A DNA stretch of 64,000 nucleotides from Marinobacter nitratireducens. Lineage in GTDB: Bacteria; Pseudomonadota; Gammaproteobacteria; Pseudomonadales; Oleiphilaceae. The notes beneath the pieces were generated by a model that made no database searches, had not been told where the DNA came from, and saw only the letters and a list, made by a program, of their open reading frames with translations. Numbering within the stretch: the stretch's first letter is position 1; every line of letters begins with the position of its first letter. Both the position numbers and the translations under genes were made by a program. The stretch spans positions 372,001 to 436,000 of the forward strand of contig NZ_ANIE01000007.1 in the NCBI RefSeq assembly GCF_000708045.1, given 5' to 3'. This document shows positions 55,325 through 64,000 of the stretch, piece by piece.

Positions 55325-57775
55325 TCACGCGGGATTGTGGTCGATGACGGTATCCTTGTTGCGAGCAAACTCGTCGAACGGGAAGTCGTCCACGGTCAGC
55401 ATCTCCAGCACCACAGCTTCATACTCGCGCATGAACTCTGCTTCTTCCTTACTGAAAATACCCGCCTCCAGTGCAGCCTCGAATCGCTCCTCCGGGTGCA
55501 GTGCCGTCATAGGCAGCTCGCCCTTGGCGTAGGCCTTCGCGGACTTGCGGTAAAGCTGTTCCGCCTTGTCGTAATCCTTGAGCAAGCGGTTGTAACGCGC
55601 CACCGGATTGACCACATCGCCGTCGCCCTCGGAGCTCCAGATGCTGGAAATCAGTTTGTGGCGTACCGGCGTATCCGTGGAAATGGCCCGGGCCAGTTTC
55701 CGCGCCAGGTCATCGTGAGGCGCATCCCAGCGACGGCCCAAAGGCATGGTGATAGCCCGTAGCGCCAGCGCGGCGGGACGATTCGGGAGGTTCTGCAGGA
55801 ATTCGGCCAATGCACTTTCCGTGCGGGAAAGCAGCAGTTCCAGGCTGTACTCCATGACCTCCTTTTCCCCTTCAACGGGCTGGGTCTCGTGCCAGTTTTT
55901 CAACACCATGGAGGCCAGATAGAGGTTGGACAGCATGTCGCCAAGGCGTGCAGAAATCAGCTCGCGCATTTTGAGTTCGCTGCCAAGCGTCGTCATGGCA
56001 GCATCCGAGCACAGACCAAAGGCGGCACTGAAACGGGCCACGGCCTGGGCATAGCGGCGACTTGAGCTATCGAAGGGCACGTCAGCCCGCCCCAGCCCCA
56101 AAGCCTGGGTGAAGGCCCTGGCCGCGTTTCCGAAGATCAGACCGGCATGGCCGAAGAAGGCCTTGTCGAATGCAGTGATGTCGTCGTTGTCTTTGGCAGC
56201 CAGTTCTTCCAGCACATAAGGGTGACAACGAATCGCACCCTGACCGAAGATCATCAGGCTCCGGGTCATGATATTCGCGCCTTCCACGGTGATGGAGACT
56301 GGCGTGCCGCTGTATCCGATACCCAGATAGTTACGTGGCCCCAGGGTCACCGCCTTGCCACCGTGGACATCCATGGCATCGGCCAGGACACCGCGCTGGA
56401 ATTCCGTCAGATGGTATTTCAGGATTGCCGACGGCACCGCCGGCTTCTGGCCATTATCAATCATATTGGCGGTGTGGTTGACCGCAGACTGGGCAATGTA
56501 GGTCTTCGCGGCGATGCGGGCCAGAGGTTCCTGCACGCCTTCCATGTCAGCCACTGGCGTATTGAACTGGCGTCGTACGCGGGTAAAGCCACCGGCCGTG
56601 GCGACTGCGGTGGCAGCACCACCAGCAGCCCCGGAGGGCAGAGTGATACAACGCCCCACCGACAGACACTCAACCAGCATCCGCCAGCCCTGGCCAGCCA
56701 TATCCTGGCCACCAATGATGTAATCCATCGGAATGAATACATCCTTGCCCTTGATGGGACCGTTCAGGAACGGTGTCCCAATGGGGCAATGCCGGCGCCC
56801 GATTTCCATGCCATCCGTGTCACGGGGAATCAGCGCACAGGTGATGCCATAGTCCTTGGTATCCCCAAGCAGTCCATCCGGATCAAACATCCGGAAGGCC
56901 AGCCCGACCACAGTCGCGATTGGCGCGAGGGTGATCCAGCGTTTCTCAAAGTTGAGCTTGATGCCAACAACTTCTTTGCCATCAATTTCGCCCTTGCACA
57001 CGATACCGGTGTCCGGCAGCGAGGTGGCATCGGAGCCGGCCCTTGGCCCGGTCAGGCCGAAACAGGGAATTTCACGGCCATCCGCCAGGCGCGGCAGGTA
57101 ATGCTTCTTCTGTTCTTCGGTGCCGTACTTGACCAGCAGTTCCCCGGGCCCAAGGGAATTAGGCACGCCCACGGAAACCATCAGCATTTCATTGGACGCC
57201 AGTTTCTGCAGGACCGCTGTCTGGGCCTTGGCCGAGAAATCCAGCCCCCCGTATTCCTTCGGAATGATCATGCCGAAGAACTTCTCTTTCTTGAGAAACT
57301 CCCAGAGCTCAGCAGGCAGGTCTGCACGTTCGACCGCCAGATCCCAGGCATTGCACATGGAGATGGCCTGGGTGCACTGATTGTCCACAAACGCCTGCTC
57401 TTCCTCACTCAGGCCGGTATTCCTATTGATCAGCAGGTTGTGCCAATCGGGACGGCCAGTAAACAACTCGCCATCCCAGCCGACGGTTCCCGCTTCCAGG
57501 GCCACTTTTTCAGTTTCGGACACTTTGGGGGCCACCTTTTTGAAAGTGGCAAAGATACGAGGCGTCAGCCAGCTACGGCGGAAGCCGGGCAGACCCGCAG
57601 CAGCGGTAACCGCGGCGCCAGCAAACAACAACAGGGCAAGGCCACCGGAGGCAAAGATCAGGGACAGCAAGCCGGTGACAGCCATCACCCCGATCGCAGC
57701 CCCGGCACCGGCTTCGCGGCGCATCACAATCAGCAAGCCAGCGAGCGCCAGCAGAAACAGAATCAAAGTCATCAT
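55325..57775 (-). CDS. fadE: Acyl-CoA dehydrogenase FadE
   Basis: First step of fatty-acid beta-oxidation. 816 residues, the large FadE type with two N-terminal membrane helices (about 3-18 and 27-62) and an extended C-terminus. Motifs: CFGLTGPRAGSDATSLPDTG (flavin region), KRWITLAPIA, LSVGRCITLPSGA, AKTYIAQSAVNHTANMI, and ITVEGANIMTRSLMIFGQGAIRCHPYVLEE, containing the catalytic Glu region of FadE enzymes. Monocistronic, ending in a hairpin. Confidence 0.96.
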   Translation of the reverse strand: MMTLILFLLALAGLLIVMRREAGAGAAIGVMAVTGLLSLIFASGGLALLLFAGAAVTAAAGLPGFRRSWLTPRIFATFKKVAPKVSETEKVALEAGTVGWDGELFTGRPDWHNLLINRNTGLSEEEQAFVDNQCTQAISMCNAWDLAVERADLPAELWEFLKKEKFFGMIIPKEYGGLDFSAKAQTAVLQKLASNEMLMVSVGVPNSLGPGELLVKYGTEEQKKHYLPRLADGREIPCFGLTGPRAGSDATSLPDTGIVCKGEIDGKEVVGIKLNFEKRWITLAPIATVVGLAFRMFDPDGLLGDTKDYGITCALIPRDTDGMEIGRRHCPIGTPFLNGPIKGKDVFIPMDYIIGGQDMAGQGWRMLVECLSVGRCITLPSGAAGGAATAVATAGGFTRVRRQFNTPVADMEGVQEPLARIAAKTYIAQSAVNHTANMIDNGQKPAVPSAILKYHLTEFQRGVLADAMDVHGGKAVTLGPRNYLGIGYSGTPVSITVEGANIMTRSLMIFGQGAIRCHPYVLEELAAKDNDDITAFDKAFFGHAGLIFGNAARAFTQALGLGRADVPFDSSSRRYAQAVARFSAAFGLCSDAAMTTLGSELKMRELISARLGDMLSNLYLASMVLKNWHETQPVEGEKEVMEYSLELLLSRTESALAEFLQNLPNRPAALALRAITMPLGRRWDAPHDDLARKLARAISTDTPVRHKLISSIWSSEGDGDVVNPVARYNRLLKDYDKAEQLYRKSAKAYAKGELPMTALHPEERFEAALEAGIFSKEEAEFMREYEAVVLEMLTVDDFPFDEFARNKDTVIDHNPA

Positions 57776-57904
57776 AGGTTCTCTCTGTCTTCCATGGATG
57801 GGAAATTCGAAGACTACAATTCGTTACGTTCAAGGTATCGCATCGGATGAGGCCTGACCAGCGAATCCTCCACAGTCAGGCACTTATGCGACAAAGCTAA
57901 CGGA

Positions 57905-60766
57905 TCAGGCGGTTACAATCACCCGTATTCCCTCCAGCGCCAGGGAGGCATGACTGATCGCATCCCGGGCTGCCGACAGTTGATGCCGGAAATAGTCAAT
58001 TTCTTCATCCCGAATGGCCGGATTGACTTTCTGCAGCGCCTCCAGGCGACGTATTTCCGGATCCAGCAACGCATTCACCCGCTCCAGCGCCTGGGCCTTC
58101 ATGGGTTCAAGATGTGGTTCCGACAACCGCTCCACATGGTCAACCATGGTTTCCACCTCAGACCGGATCTTCGGTACGATCGCCTGAGCCGTGCGGCGGC
58201 GGATGTTGGAACACAGGTCGTTCAGGCGATCGTGGGGCAACGCGGCAGACAGTTCCTTACCGTTCACGTCCACCAGCAAACGCAGGGGAGACACCGGCAG
58301 ATAGCGGGTCAGCTGCAGAGCATCCGGTGCCGGGCAATGCACACTGAACATGGCCTCCAGCAACAGCGTACCCGGCGGCAGCGCCTTGACCGACAGGCTC
58401 GCCAGAGCGGCCTTGCCCAGACCGGAACTGGTGACCGAATCCATGACCCCGGTCACCAGGGGGTGCTCCCAGCTCATGAAGGCCAGATCTTCCCGCTCCA
58501 GCGCCTGCTGGCGACTCCAGGTGACGGTAATGCCTTCCTCCGGCAGCTCGGCCACATGGCCAGCGTGGTAATGCTCTCCCGGGCGCAAAACGTCGGACTC
58601 TTCGCTGTGGTCCTCAACATCCACACCCAGAATGTCGAACGCCTCAATCATGTATTCCCGTACCTGGGCGGAGGTTTCCTCTTCCTCAATCCCGGCAATC
58701 AACCGGTCAGCCACCTCCGGGCGGCAGGAGTTGAGTTCAATCAGCGCATCCCGCCCATTCTGCAGCAGGGTGCGAAGCACATTCGCCTCACTGGTGGTGT
58801 CGGACACCAGCTTGTCCAGAGCCGACAATTCGCCGGCAATGACCGTATCCCACAACGGCCGGACCTTTTCCTGCACGGCGACGCCCACCGCACAGCTTTC
58901 GGCAAAGGCATTGAGGCCCTCATGGAACCAGCGGTATTGAGCTTCCTGGGCGGTGCCTTCGAGATACGGGATGTGGATATCGATGGTGTCGGTCTGGCCA
59001 ATCCGATCCAATCGACCGATACGCTGCTCCAGCAGGTCCGGGTTGGCCGGCAGATCAAACAGGACCAGGTGATGGGCGAACTGGAAGTTGCGGCCTTCAC
59101 TGCCGATTTCCGAGCAGATCAGCGCCTGCGCACCCTGTTCACTGTCCGCAAAATAGGCTGCGGCACGATCCCGTTCGACCAGGCTCAGGTGCTCATGGAA
59201 CGCCGTGCTGCGGATACCCGCGCGCAATTGCAGGTGATGCTCCAGAGCCATGGCGGTTTCGGCCCTGGCACAGATAACCACCACCTTGGACGGCCGCAGG
59301 CTAACCAGAGTTTTCTCCAACCAGCTGACCCGAGGGTCCTCGGCCAACCACTGCTCCTCAGCCACGGACTGCTCTGGCGCCAAAGCTGCCACGCCCCAGG
59401 AGTTCTCGTCATACATCGCGGGACACGGCAGTGGCGTGGGGGTTGGACGGCGCTCAGGGAAGCCCTGGATGGCGGCACGGGTATTACGGAACAACACCCG
59501 GCCGGTACCGTGGCGATCCAGCAAAGCATCAATGACCGCCTGATGAGCATCCTCTTGCGCCAGCAGACGCTCCAGGTCATCTCCCAGCCAACCCTCAAGC
59601 GCCTCCCGATCGTCCGCAGATGGGCTGGCATTTTCATCCTGTAACCGGCGAACAACCGCGTTGATGGCTTCGTACTGCGCCTCTTCCTTACGGAAGCTTT
59701 CAAGATCATGGAAGCGGGCCGGATCCAGCAGTCTCAACCGGGCGAAATGACTGGCGACGCCCACCTGTTCCGGGGTTGCCGTCAGCAACAATAGCCCGCG
59801 ACTGACTGCTGACAAACGTTCAACAACCTGATATTCCTCACTAACCGCTTCCGGCGACCATGCCAGGTGGTGGGCCTCATCCACGATCATCAGGTCCCAG
59901 CCTGCGGCCTCTACGTCCTTACAGGCCTGAGCACTACTGACCAGGAAGTCCAGACTGCACAGGACCAGCTGTTCAGACTCAAAAGGATTGATCGCGTCAT
60001 CGTCCCCAAAAATATGATTCACCAGAGCATCGACGTCGTCTTCCTCGTCTTTCAGGGCGTCGTAACGTCCCTGGTCCACGATAGAGAAACGCAGGTTGAA
60101 ACGGCGCAGCATTTCGACCAGCCATTGGTGCATGAGCGAATCCGGCACCACGATCAGCGCCCGACGGGCTCGGCCGGTATGCAGCTGATAGTGGAGAATC
60201 AGGCCTGCTTCGATGGTTTTACCCAGCCCCACTTCGTCTGCCAGCAGAACCCGGGGGGCATGGCGTTTGGCCACTTCATGGGCAATGTAGATCTGGTGCG
60301 GCAGGTGCTGGGTCCGGGCACCAATAAGCCCCTGGGCCGGAGAAGCCCGCAACCGGTCCATATGCTGAAGCGTCGCGACCCGCAGCCGGAAAGCGCCGTT
60401 TCGGTCAAACTGGCCCGCGAACAGGCGTTGATGTGGAGCTGAGAAGTTCACGGAACTGCTCAGTTTCACCTCGGAAATCTGTTGGATGGCCTCGCCATCG
60501 TCGGCGTGGTACATCAGAACACCACCGATGTCTTCCACCGAACGCACGATGTAGGCATCACCGTCAAAGGTTTCTATCTGTTCCCCGGTCTGATAGACAA
60601 TCCGAGACAGTGGTGCGTTATCGATGGCATAGGTGCGCTCTTCATCAGCAGCAGGGAAACCCAGAGTGACCCTGCGGCCGGAAATATCCGTAACGATCCC
60701 CAATCCCAGGGCGGTATCGCTATGACTGACCCAGCGCTGACCAATGACAAAATCCGATGTATCCAA
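57905..60766 (-). CDS. rapA: RNA polymerase-associated protein RapA
   Basis: SWI2/SNF2-type ATPase that recycles RNA polymerase. I take the TTG at 60766 (953 aa): GGAGG lies five bases upstream, the protein then begins LDTSDFVIGQRW like E. coli RapA, and a 17 bp gap to cysZ results. Reading from 60835 would overlap cysZ by about 50 bp. Motifs: Walker A DEVGLGKTIEAGLI, DEAHHLAWS, and C-terminal helicase SEGRNFQFAHHLVLFDLP with QRIGRLDRIGQ. Confidence 0.95.
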   Translation of the reverse strand: MDTSDFVIGQRWVSHSDTALGLGIVTDISGRRVTLGFPAADEERTYAIDNAPLSRIVYQTGEQIETFDGDAYIVRSVEDIGGVLMYHADDGEAIQQISEVKLSSSVNFSAPHQRLFAGQFDRNGAFRLRVATLQHMDRLRASPAQGLIGARTQHLPHQIYIAHEVAKRHAPRVLLADEVGLGKTIEAGLILHYQLHTGRARRALIVVPDSLMHQWLVEMLRRFNLRFSIVDQGRYDALKDEEDDVDALVNHIFGDDDAINPFESEQLVLCSLDFLVSSAQACKDVEAAGWDLMIVDEAHHLAWSPEAVSEEYQVVERLSAVSRGLLLLTATPEQVGVASHFARLRLLDPARFHDLESFRKEEAQYEAINAVVRRLQDENASPSADDREALEGWLGDDLERLLAQEDAHQAVIDALLDRHGTGRVLFRNTRAAIQGFPERRPTPTPLPCPAMYDENSWGVAALAPEQSVAEEQWLAEDPRVSWLEKTLVSLRPSKVVVICARAETAMALEHHLQLRAGIRSTAFHEHLSLVERDRAAAYFADSEQGAQALICSEIGSEGRNFQFAHHLVLFDLPANPDLLEQRIGRLDRIGQTDTIDIHIPYLEGTAQEAQYRWFHEGLNAFAESCAVGVAVQEKVRPLWDTVIAGELSALDKLVSDTTSEANVLRTLLQNGRDALIELNSCRPEVADRLIAGIEEEETSAQVREYMIEAFDILGVDVEDHSEESDVLRPGEHYHAGHVAELPEEGITVTWSRQQALEREDLAFMSWEHPLVTGVMDSVTSSGLGKAALASLSVKALPPGTLLLEAMFSVHCPAPDALQLTRYLPVSPLRLLVDVNGKELSAALPHDRLNDLCSNIRRRTAQAIVPKIRSEVETMVDHVERLSEPHLEPMKAQALERVNALLDPEIRRLEALQKVNPAIRDEEIDYFRHQLSAARDAISHASLALEGIRVIVTA

Positions 60767-60783
60767 GAAACCTCCGAACTGGT

Positions 60784-61533
60784 TTATTGACGGGTCGCGC
60801 CGTTCTCGCGTACCCAATAGGCCGTCGCACCACACACGGCGGCAGGAACAACAACAAGATTCAAGACCGGGACCATAGCGGCCAACGCAACCGGCAGACC
60901 AAAGCCGAACGCCGACAGACGGGTATCCCCCAAAAGCCTCCGCAAGGCCTTGAAGCTGACCTTGTGGTTATCCGCCGGATAATCGACGTACTGCAACGCC
61001 ATCATCCAGCTGTTGAATAGAAACCAGAGCAACGCTGCCACCAGATTGACGACCGGGATAAGGCCGATGATGATCAGACCAATGGCCCTGGGCAGGTAAT
61101 AGAGAATTTTCTGCACCTCGCGCCAGAGCGCCCTCGGGATATCCCGGATAATGGCCGCCCAGCCCTCTTCAGTACTGACCTCCTGGCCAGTGAGGTGCTT
61201 CTCGGTGAGTTCGGCCAGATAGCCGTAAAACGGGGAGCCGATGAGATTGGCGACGATGACGAAGCCGTATGCCAGCATCAACAGAATGACGCCGCCGTAG
61301 AGAATCCAGAACAACCAGTCCAGCGCCTGCAACCACTGCCAGTCGGGCAACCAACCCATGACCGTGGCGATCAGAACAGTGAAAGCTTCAGCAAGGAAAT
61401 AGAAGAAAAGGCCGAACAGAACGATGTTTATTACCAGCGGGATCAGCACGAACAGGCGCAGTCCGGGCTGACGAATCAGGCGGAAGCCTTCCCCCAGGTA
61501 GCCCAGTCCACGAAAAAAATTTCCCTTGAGCAT
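60784..61533 (-). CDS. cysZ: Sulfate transporter CysZ (EI24 family)
   Basis: 249 residues from ATG 61533, four main membrane segments. FFRGLGYLGEGFRLIRQPGLRLFVLIPL at the start and YNALQYVDYPADNHKVSFK-like (MMALQYVDYPADNHKVSF) near the end are hallmarks. Sulfate permease for cysteine synthesis. Forms an operon with rapA. Confidence 0.92.
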   Translation of the reverse strand: MLKGNFFRGLGYLGEGFRLIRQPGLRLFVLIPLVINIVLFGLFFYFLAEAFTVLIATVMGWLPDWQWLQALDWLFWILYGGVILLMLAYGFVIVANLIGSPFYGYLAELTEKHLTGQEVSTEEGWAAIIRDIPRALWREVQKILYYLPRAIGLIIIGLIPVVNLVAALLWFLFNSWMMALQYVDYPADNHKVSFKALRRLLGDTRLSAFGFGLPVALAAMVPVLNLVVVPAAVCGATAYWVRENGATRQ

Positions 61534-61630
61534 GGCCGGAAGGCCCTCCGTTTCAATGACATTGACGGGGCGCAAAGCATATCATGTTGCAGACATTCCC
61601 ACAGCCCGGAGCCAGTTACGGAAAATCCCC

Positions 61631-62035
61631 ATGGCATCCCTCAATCAACACGTTCGAACCCTGCTGAATGCCCGCGCACTGTGGCGGCTGGCATTATTGG
61701 TTTCCGTCGCAGCCATTGTATATCTGGCCACTACGAGCCAGAGCTACCCGATTCCCGCTTCCGCAAACGACAAGGTCAATCACCTGATTGCCTTTCTGGA
61801 GCTGACACTGCTGACCCGCCTTGCCTGGCCGGAACTCAAACCCTGGTGGTTTGCTCCCGCACTGCTGAGCTTTGGTCTGGGTATCGAAATGGTGCAGGCC
61901 AACCTGCCCTACCGGGATTTCTCCCTGGCAGACCTCGCCGCCGATGCCGCCGGAATAGCAATCGGTCTGCTGCCGTGGCCGTTCTTCAAACACATCACAA
62001 AACAGCCTTTAAGAAATTCGCCCAACTCCCTGTGA
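61631..62035 (+). CDS. VanZ-like small membrane protein
   Basis: 134 residues, three to four membrane helices; the motif pattern NDKVNHLIAFLELTLLTRLAWP and YRDFSLADLAADAAGIAIGL (an acidic face between helices) matches the VanZ-like domain. Function unknown. Its stop codon overlaps a GacA/UvrY-like box. Confidence 0.75.
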   Translation: MASLNQHVRTLLNARALWRLALLVSVAAIVYLATTSQSYPIPASANDKVNHLIAFLELTLLTRLAWPELKPWWFAPALLSFGLGIEMVQANLPYRDFSLADLAADAAGIAIGLLPWPFFKHITKQPLRNSPNSL

Positions 62036-62048
62036 GATATATCCTACA
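62031..62048 (+). promoter_or_regulatory. GacA/UvrY box upstream of a CsrB-type RNA
   Basis: TGTGAGATATATCCTACA fits the GacA consensus TGTAAGN6CTTACA at ten of twelve positions. Its centre is about 178 nt before the predicted RNA start, the distance known for GacA-controlled small RNA genes in Pseudomonas. Confidence 0.75.
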
Positions 62049-62202
62049 ACATTGTGCGAACTTACAGTCCTGAAGCGTGCGCGGGCTCAGCCTGCCCCCA
62101 ATTGATTTCGCCTAACCTGTTGATACAGATATTTAATTGAGTAACTGACCATTTACCCACCGGAAACGACGTGCATACGTCACAAGTTTGTAAGGAATCG
62201 GC

Positions 62203-62211
62203 TGGTATATT
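62203..62211 (+). promoter_or_regulatory. Extended -10 promoter of the small RNA
   Basis: TG-g-TATATT is an extended -10; a -35 at standard distance (near 62183-62188) is weak, as expected for an activator-dependent promoter. Just upstream lies a perfect inverted repeat GACGT-gcat-ACGTC (62168-62181). Confidence 0.65.
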
Positions 62212-62216
62212 GTTTT

Positions 62217-62448
62217 CAGTCAAGGATGACAGGGAAAGGGACGACGCACTGGATGCACCCCGGCAAGGATTAGCAGGGAGAGGCAGGGACACAGGGACGC
62301 CTCGCTTTAGGGACAATATTCGGATGGCCGGCTCGGAAGCCGGCACCAGGGAGCGGCATAGGGAACTCGCAACACGGCTGTTGCCCAATGCGCAAGGACG
62401 CGCCGACCTGTTTCGATTAGGGTAGCCTCCGGGCTACCCTTTATTTTT
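62217..62448 (+). ncRNA. CsrB/RsmZ-family regulatory RNA sequestering CsrA/RsmA
   Basis: Untranslated transcript of about 230 nt. Fourteen GGA motifs lie between 62224 and 62398, many as AGGGA or AAGGA, the CsrA-binding signature; one sits in the loop of a perfect hairpin GCCGGCT-cgga-AGCCGGC (62328-62345 region). It ends in a strong terminator GGGTAGCC-tccg-GGCTACCC plus T-run (62420-62448). A GacA-like box lies upstream. The RNA would titrate CsrA/RsmA and switch motility, biofilm and storage genes. No plausible protein gene occupies this stretch. Exact 5' end is inferred. Confidence 0.9.
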
Positions 62449-62457
62449 GCCCGGACC

Positions 62458-63117
62458 TCACGACGACTCCCCCGCCAGATAGATTCTCACCTGATTAAAT
62501 TCCTCGAACTCATTCAGATCCGGCCAGGTACGGGCCTCGATAACGGTCTGCAGGGCGTACCGATCATCGTTCAGGTTTCGGACTCGCGAATCCGCCAACA
62601 GCACCCTCGGGGCTGAGGATCGGAACTGCGCCAATAGCGGACGGTTTTCCGGGTCGTAAAGCACATCGGCGGCGGTAATGACGTCGAGATCGTCGGGACG
62701 TTTACTCCAGTCTTCACAAAGAGTAACCCGCACACCATTCAGTTCGGCATTGGCGGCCACCGCATCCAGAGCCGCCAGATCGATATCGCAAGCAATCACT
62801 TCCCGGGCTCCGGCCTTGGCAGCAGCAATAGCAACGATGCCTGACCCGGCACCGAAGTCCAGAACTGTTCGGCCAGAAACGGATTGAGGATTTTCCAGAA
62901 TCCAGCGAGCCAGTACCTGACCACTGGCCCAGCAAAATGACCAATAGGCCGGTTCCGCCACCACCGCCTGGGCCTCATCGTGACTCAGCGGCCCTTCCAG
63001 AACCGAGGGATCAAACAGGTAGAGCGCCAACTGAGGGCAACCCGCCGGCCGGGATTCCGCAACCCGGCCCCGACTGAGGGTTTTCTGTAACTGGGCATCG
63101 AGGCGTTCAGGTGTCAC
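62458..63117 (-). CDS. Class I SAM-dependent methyltransferase, ETFB/PrmA-like
   Basis: 219 residues from a GTG (GGAGATTCTC upstream). SAM motif [20 protein letters not shown], acidic motif II ACDID, motif post [16 protein letters not shown], resembling METTL20-like lysine methyltransferases (electron-transfer flavoprotein beta, or ribosomal L11). Substrate cannot be assigned from sequence. Its stop is ten bases after the end of the convergent small RNA terminator. Confidence 0.85.
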   Translation of the reverse strand: MTPERLDAQLQKTLSRGRVAESRPAGCPQLALYLFDPSVLEGPLSHDEAQAVVAEPAYWSFCWASGQVLARWILENPQSVSGRTVLDFGAGSGIVAIAAAKAGAREVIACDIDLAALDAVAANAELNGVRVTLCEDWSKRPDDLDVITAADVLYDPENRPLLAQFRSSAPRVLLADSRVRNLNDDRYALQTVIEARTWPDLNEFEEFNQVRIYLAGESS

Positions 63118-63254
63118 GAGAATCTCCGGCTCATCAGAATGTCATTGGCGCGCCATTGTATCGGGCAATCCGGCGTCAATCAGCGCGTTTCGGGCAGAAA
63201 ACTGCCATTTCCGCTATACTGCCGCCTCATTCCGGCAACCAGTTATCCCACGAA

Positions 63255-64000
63255 ATGGCATCCAGACCCGACACCGACGACTACCTCTCGCTGTTCCTTA
63301 ACGACGTCCCGCTGATGGATGTACGAGCCCCGGTGGAGTTTACCAGGGGCAGCTTCCCAGAGGCACAGAATGCGCCGCTCATGAATGACGAGGAGCGTCA
63401 CCGTGTGGGCATCTGTTACAAGGAAAAGGGCCAGGACAAGGCGATTGAACTGGGCCACCAACTGGTGTCGGGCGACATCAAGGCCCAGCGCATCGAGGCC
63501 TGGAAGCGCTTTATTGCACAGCATCCCGATGGCTACCTGTTCTGCTTCCGGGGCGGCCTGCGCTCACGACTGACCCAACAGTGGATACGGGATGCCGGCA
63601 TTGACTACCCGCTGGTAAAGGGTGGATACAAGGCCCTTCGGCGTTTTCTCATCGACAGTTTGGAAGAGCAGATCGAGAGCAGCGAATTCCGCATCCTCAG
63701 CGGCAGAACGGGAACCGGCAAAACCCGGGTCCTGAAAAAGCTCCCCAACCCGGTAGACCTCGAAGGCCTCGCCAATCATCGGGGTTCGAGCTTCGGCCGA
63801 CGGGTATCTCCCCAACCGTCACAAATCGATTTTGAAAACCGTCTCGCCGTCGCCATGCTCAAATCAGCAAACCTGAAAGGTGGCCCCGTCTACCTGGAGG
63901 ATGAGAGCCGCCTGGTAGGGCGCTGCTGCCTTCCGGAAAGGCTGCGGGAACGGATGGCGGAAGCCCCCCTGATGGTGCTTGAACAGCCGCTCGCGGAACG
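63255..64000 (+). CDS. selU: tRNA 2-selenouridine synthase (partial, runs off the window)
   Basis: First 248 codons of SelU/MnmH. N-terminal rhodanese domain with active-site Cys in LFCFRGGLRSRL, then the P-loop domain with GRTGTGKT (Walker A). Converts 2-thiouridine to 2-selenouridine at the wobble position of certain tRNAs, using selenophosphate; selD is not in this window. ATG at 63255. Confidence 0.95.
   Translation, partial: MASRPDTDDYLSLFLNDVPLMDVRAPVEFTRGSFPEAQNAPLMNDEERHRVGICYKEKGQDKAIELGHQLVSGDIKAQRIEAWKRFIAQHPDGYLFCFRGGLRSRLTQQWIRDAGIDYPLVKGGYKALRRFLIDSLEEQIESSEFRILSGRTGTGKTRVLKKLPNPVDLEGLANHRGSSFGRRVSPQPSQIDFENRLAVAMLKSANLKGGPVYLEDESRLVGRCCLPERLRERMAEAPLMVLEQPLAE

Noticed and set aside
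56147-57850. Long open frame of more than 560 codons antisense to fadE
   Set aside because: Lies wholly opposite a certain gene; its His/Gln/Arg-rich product has no recognisable domain and reflects the GC-rich codon use of fadE.
57950-59644. Long open frame antisense to rapA
   Set aside because: Same reason: complete overlap with RapA on the other strand and no family resemblance.
62171-62425. Open reading frame of about 84 codons across the small RNA
   Set aside because: No ribosome site, odd composition (repeated GRD/GR), and the stretch is better explained by GGA motifs, hairpins and a terminator.

Overview
The window is a 64 kb piece of a gammaproteobacterial chromosome that most resembles Marinobacter. 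Reasons: tightly packed housekeeping genes in pseudomonad-like order (coaBC-dut-algC, rpmB-rpmG, hemB-ppk, rubredoxin-rubredoxin reductase, ubiC-ubiA, phoB-phoR), a lipid and hydrocarbon-oxidation flavour (fadE, tesB, rubredoxin pair, aldehyde dehydrogenase with a GMC oxidoreductase, a lipase foldase), fairly high GC, and an intergenic hairpin repeat. The genus is inferred from gene content, not proven. I see no tRNA, rRNA, prophage, complete insertion sequence or CRISPR array. Both ends cut genes: algC at the left, selU/mnmH at the right.

Layout. 1-5 kb: algC (partial), dut and coaBC (minus), radC, then rpmB-rpmG with a clear promoter and structured leader. 5-9 kb: ada with most zinc ligands missing, an EEP phosphatase, dsbA, cytochrome c4, engB. 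9-15 kb: a TetR regulator divergent from an aldehyde dehydrogenase - TAT lipoprotein - GMC oxidoreductase cluster with a 16 bp palindrome between them, then coaD and a ferredoxin. 15-21 kb: DUF945, ppk, hemB, an orphan lipase foldase and a SutA-like small protein. 21-26 kb: tetR-aidB, a DUF503 protein, a PanP-like decarboxylase. 26-33 kb: Pit phosphate transporter, a diguanylate cyclase, a MioC flavodoxin, a 7TM-GGDEF-EAL protein. 33-46 kb: tesB, rubredoxin system, hpt, ubiC-ubiA, phoBR, a REC/PilZ-like regulator, mltB-like/DUF457/rsuA, a one-domain asparaginase with a penicillin-binding endopeptidase. 46-55 kb: lone PAAR protein, divergent phosphoketolase, phoD, Yip1 protein, ald-GST, exported dienelactone hydrolase, cold-shock protein, crcB. 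55-64 kb: fadE, cysZ-rapA, VanZ-like protein, a CsrB/RsmZ-type small RNA, a methyltransferase and selU.

How the parts work together. Phosphate: phoBR has a Pho-box-like site, phoD has two tandem candidates, and pit, ppk and phoD supply transport, polyphosphate storage and phosphate release. Lifestyle: the CsrB-type RNA, with a GacA/UvrY-like box about 180 nt upstream, should titrate CsrA/RsmA; two c-di-GMP enzymes and a REC/PilZ-like protein lie in the same window. Lipid and alcohol oxidation: tesB, fadE, rubredoxin/reductase and the aldehyde dehydrogenase/GMC cluster.

The items most worth a second look are the GGA-rich small RNA; a repeat whose 56 bp core is about 91% conserved between two copies while its long flanking arms differ between copies yet pair within each copy; the Ada protein that has lost three of four zinc cysteines while aidB sits under a TetR regulator; the orphan lipase foldase; and a phosphoketolase homologue with altered cofactor motifs.
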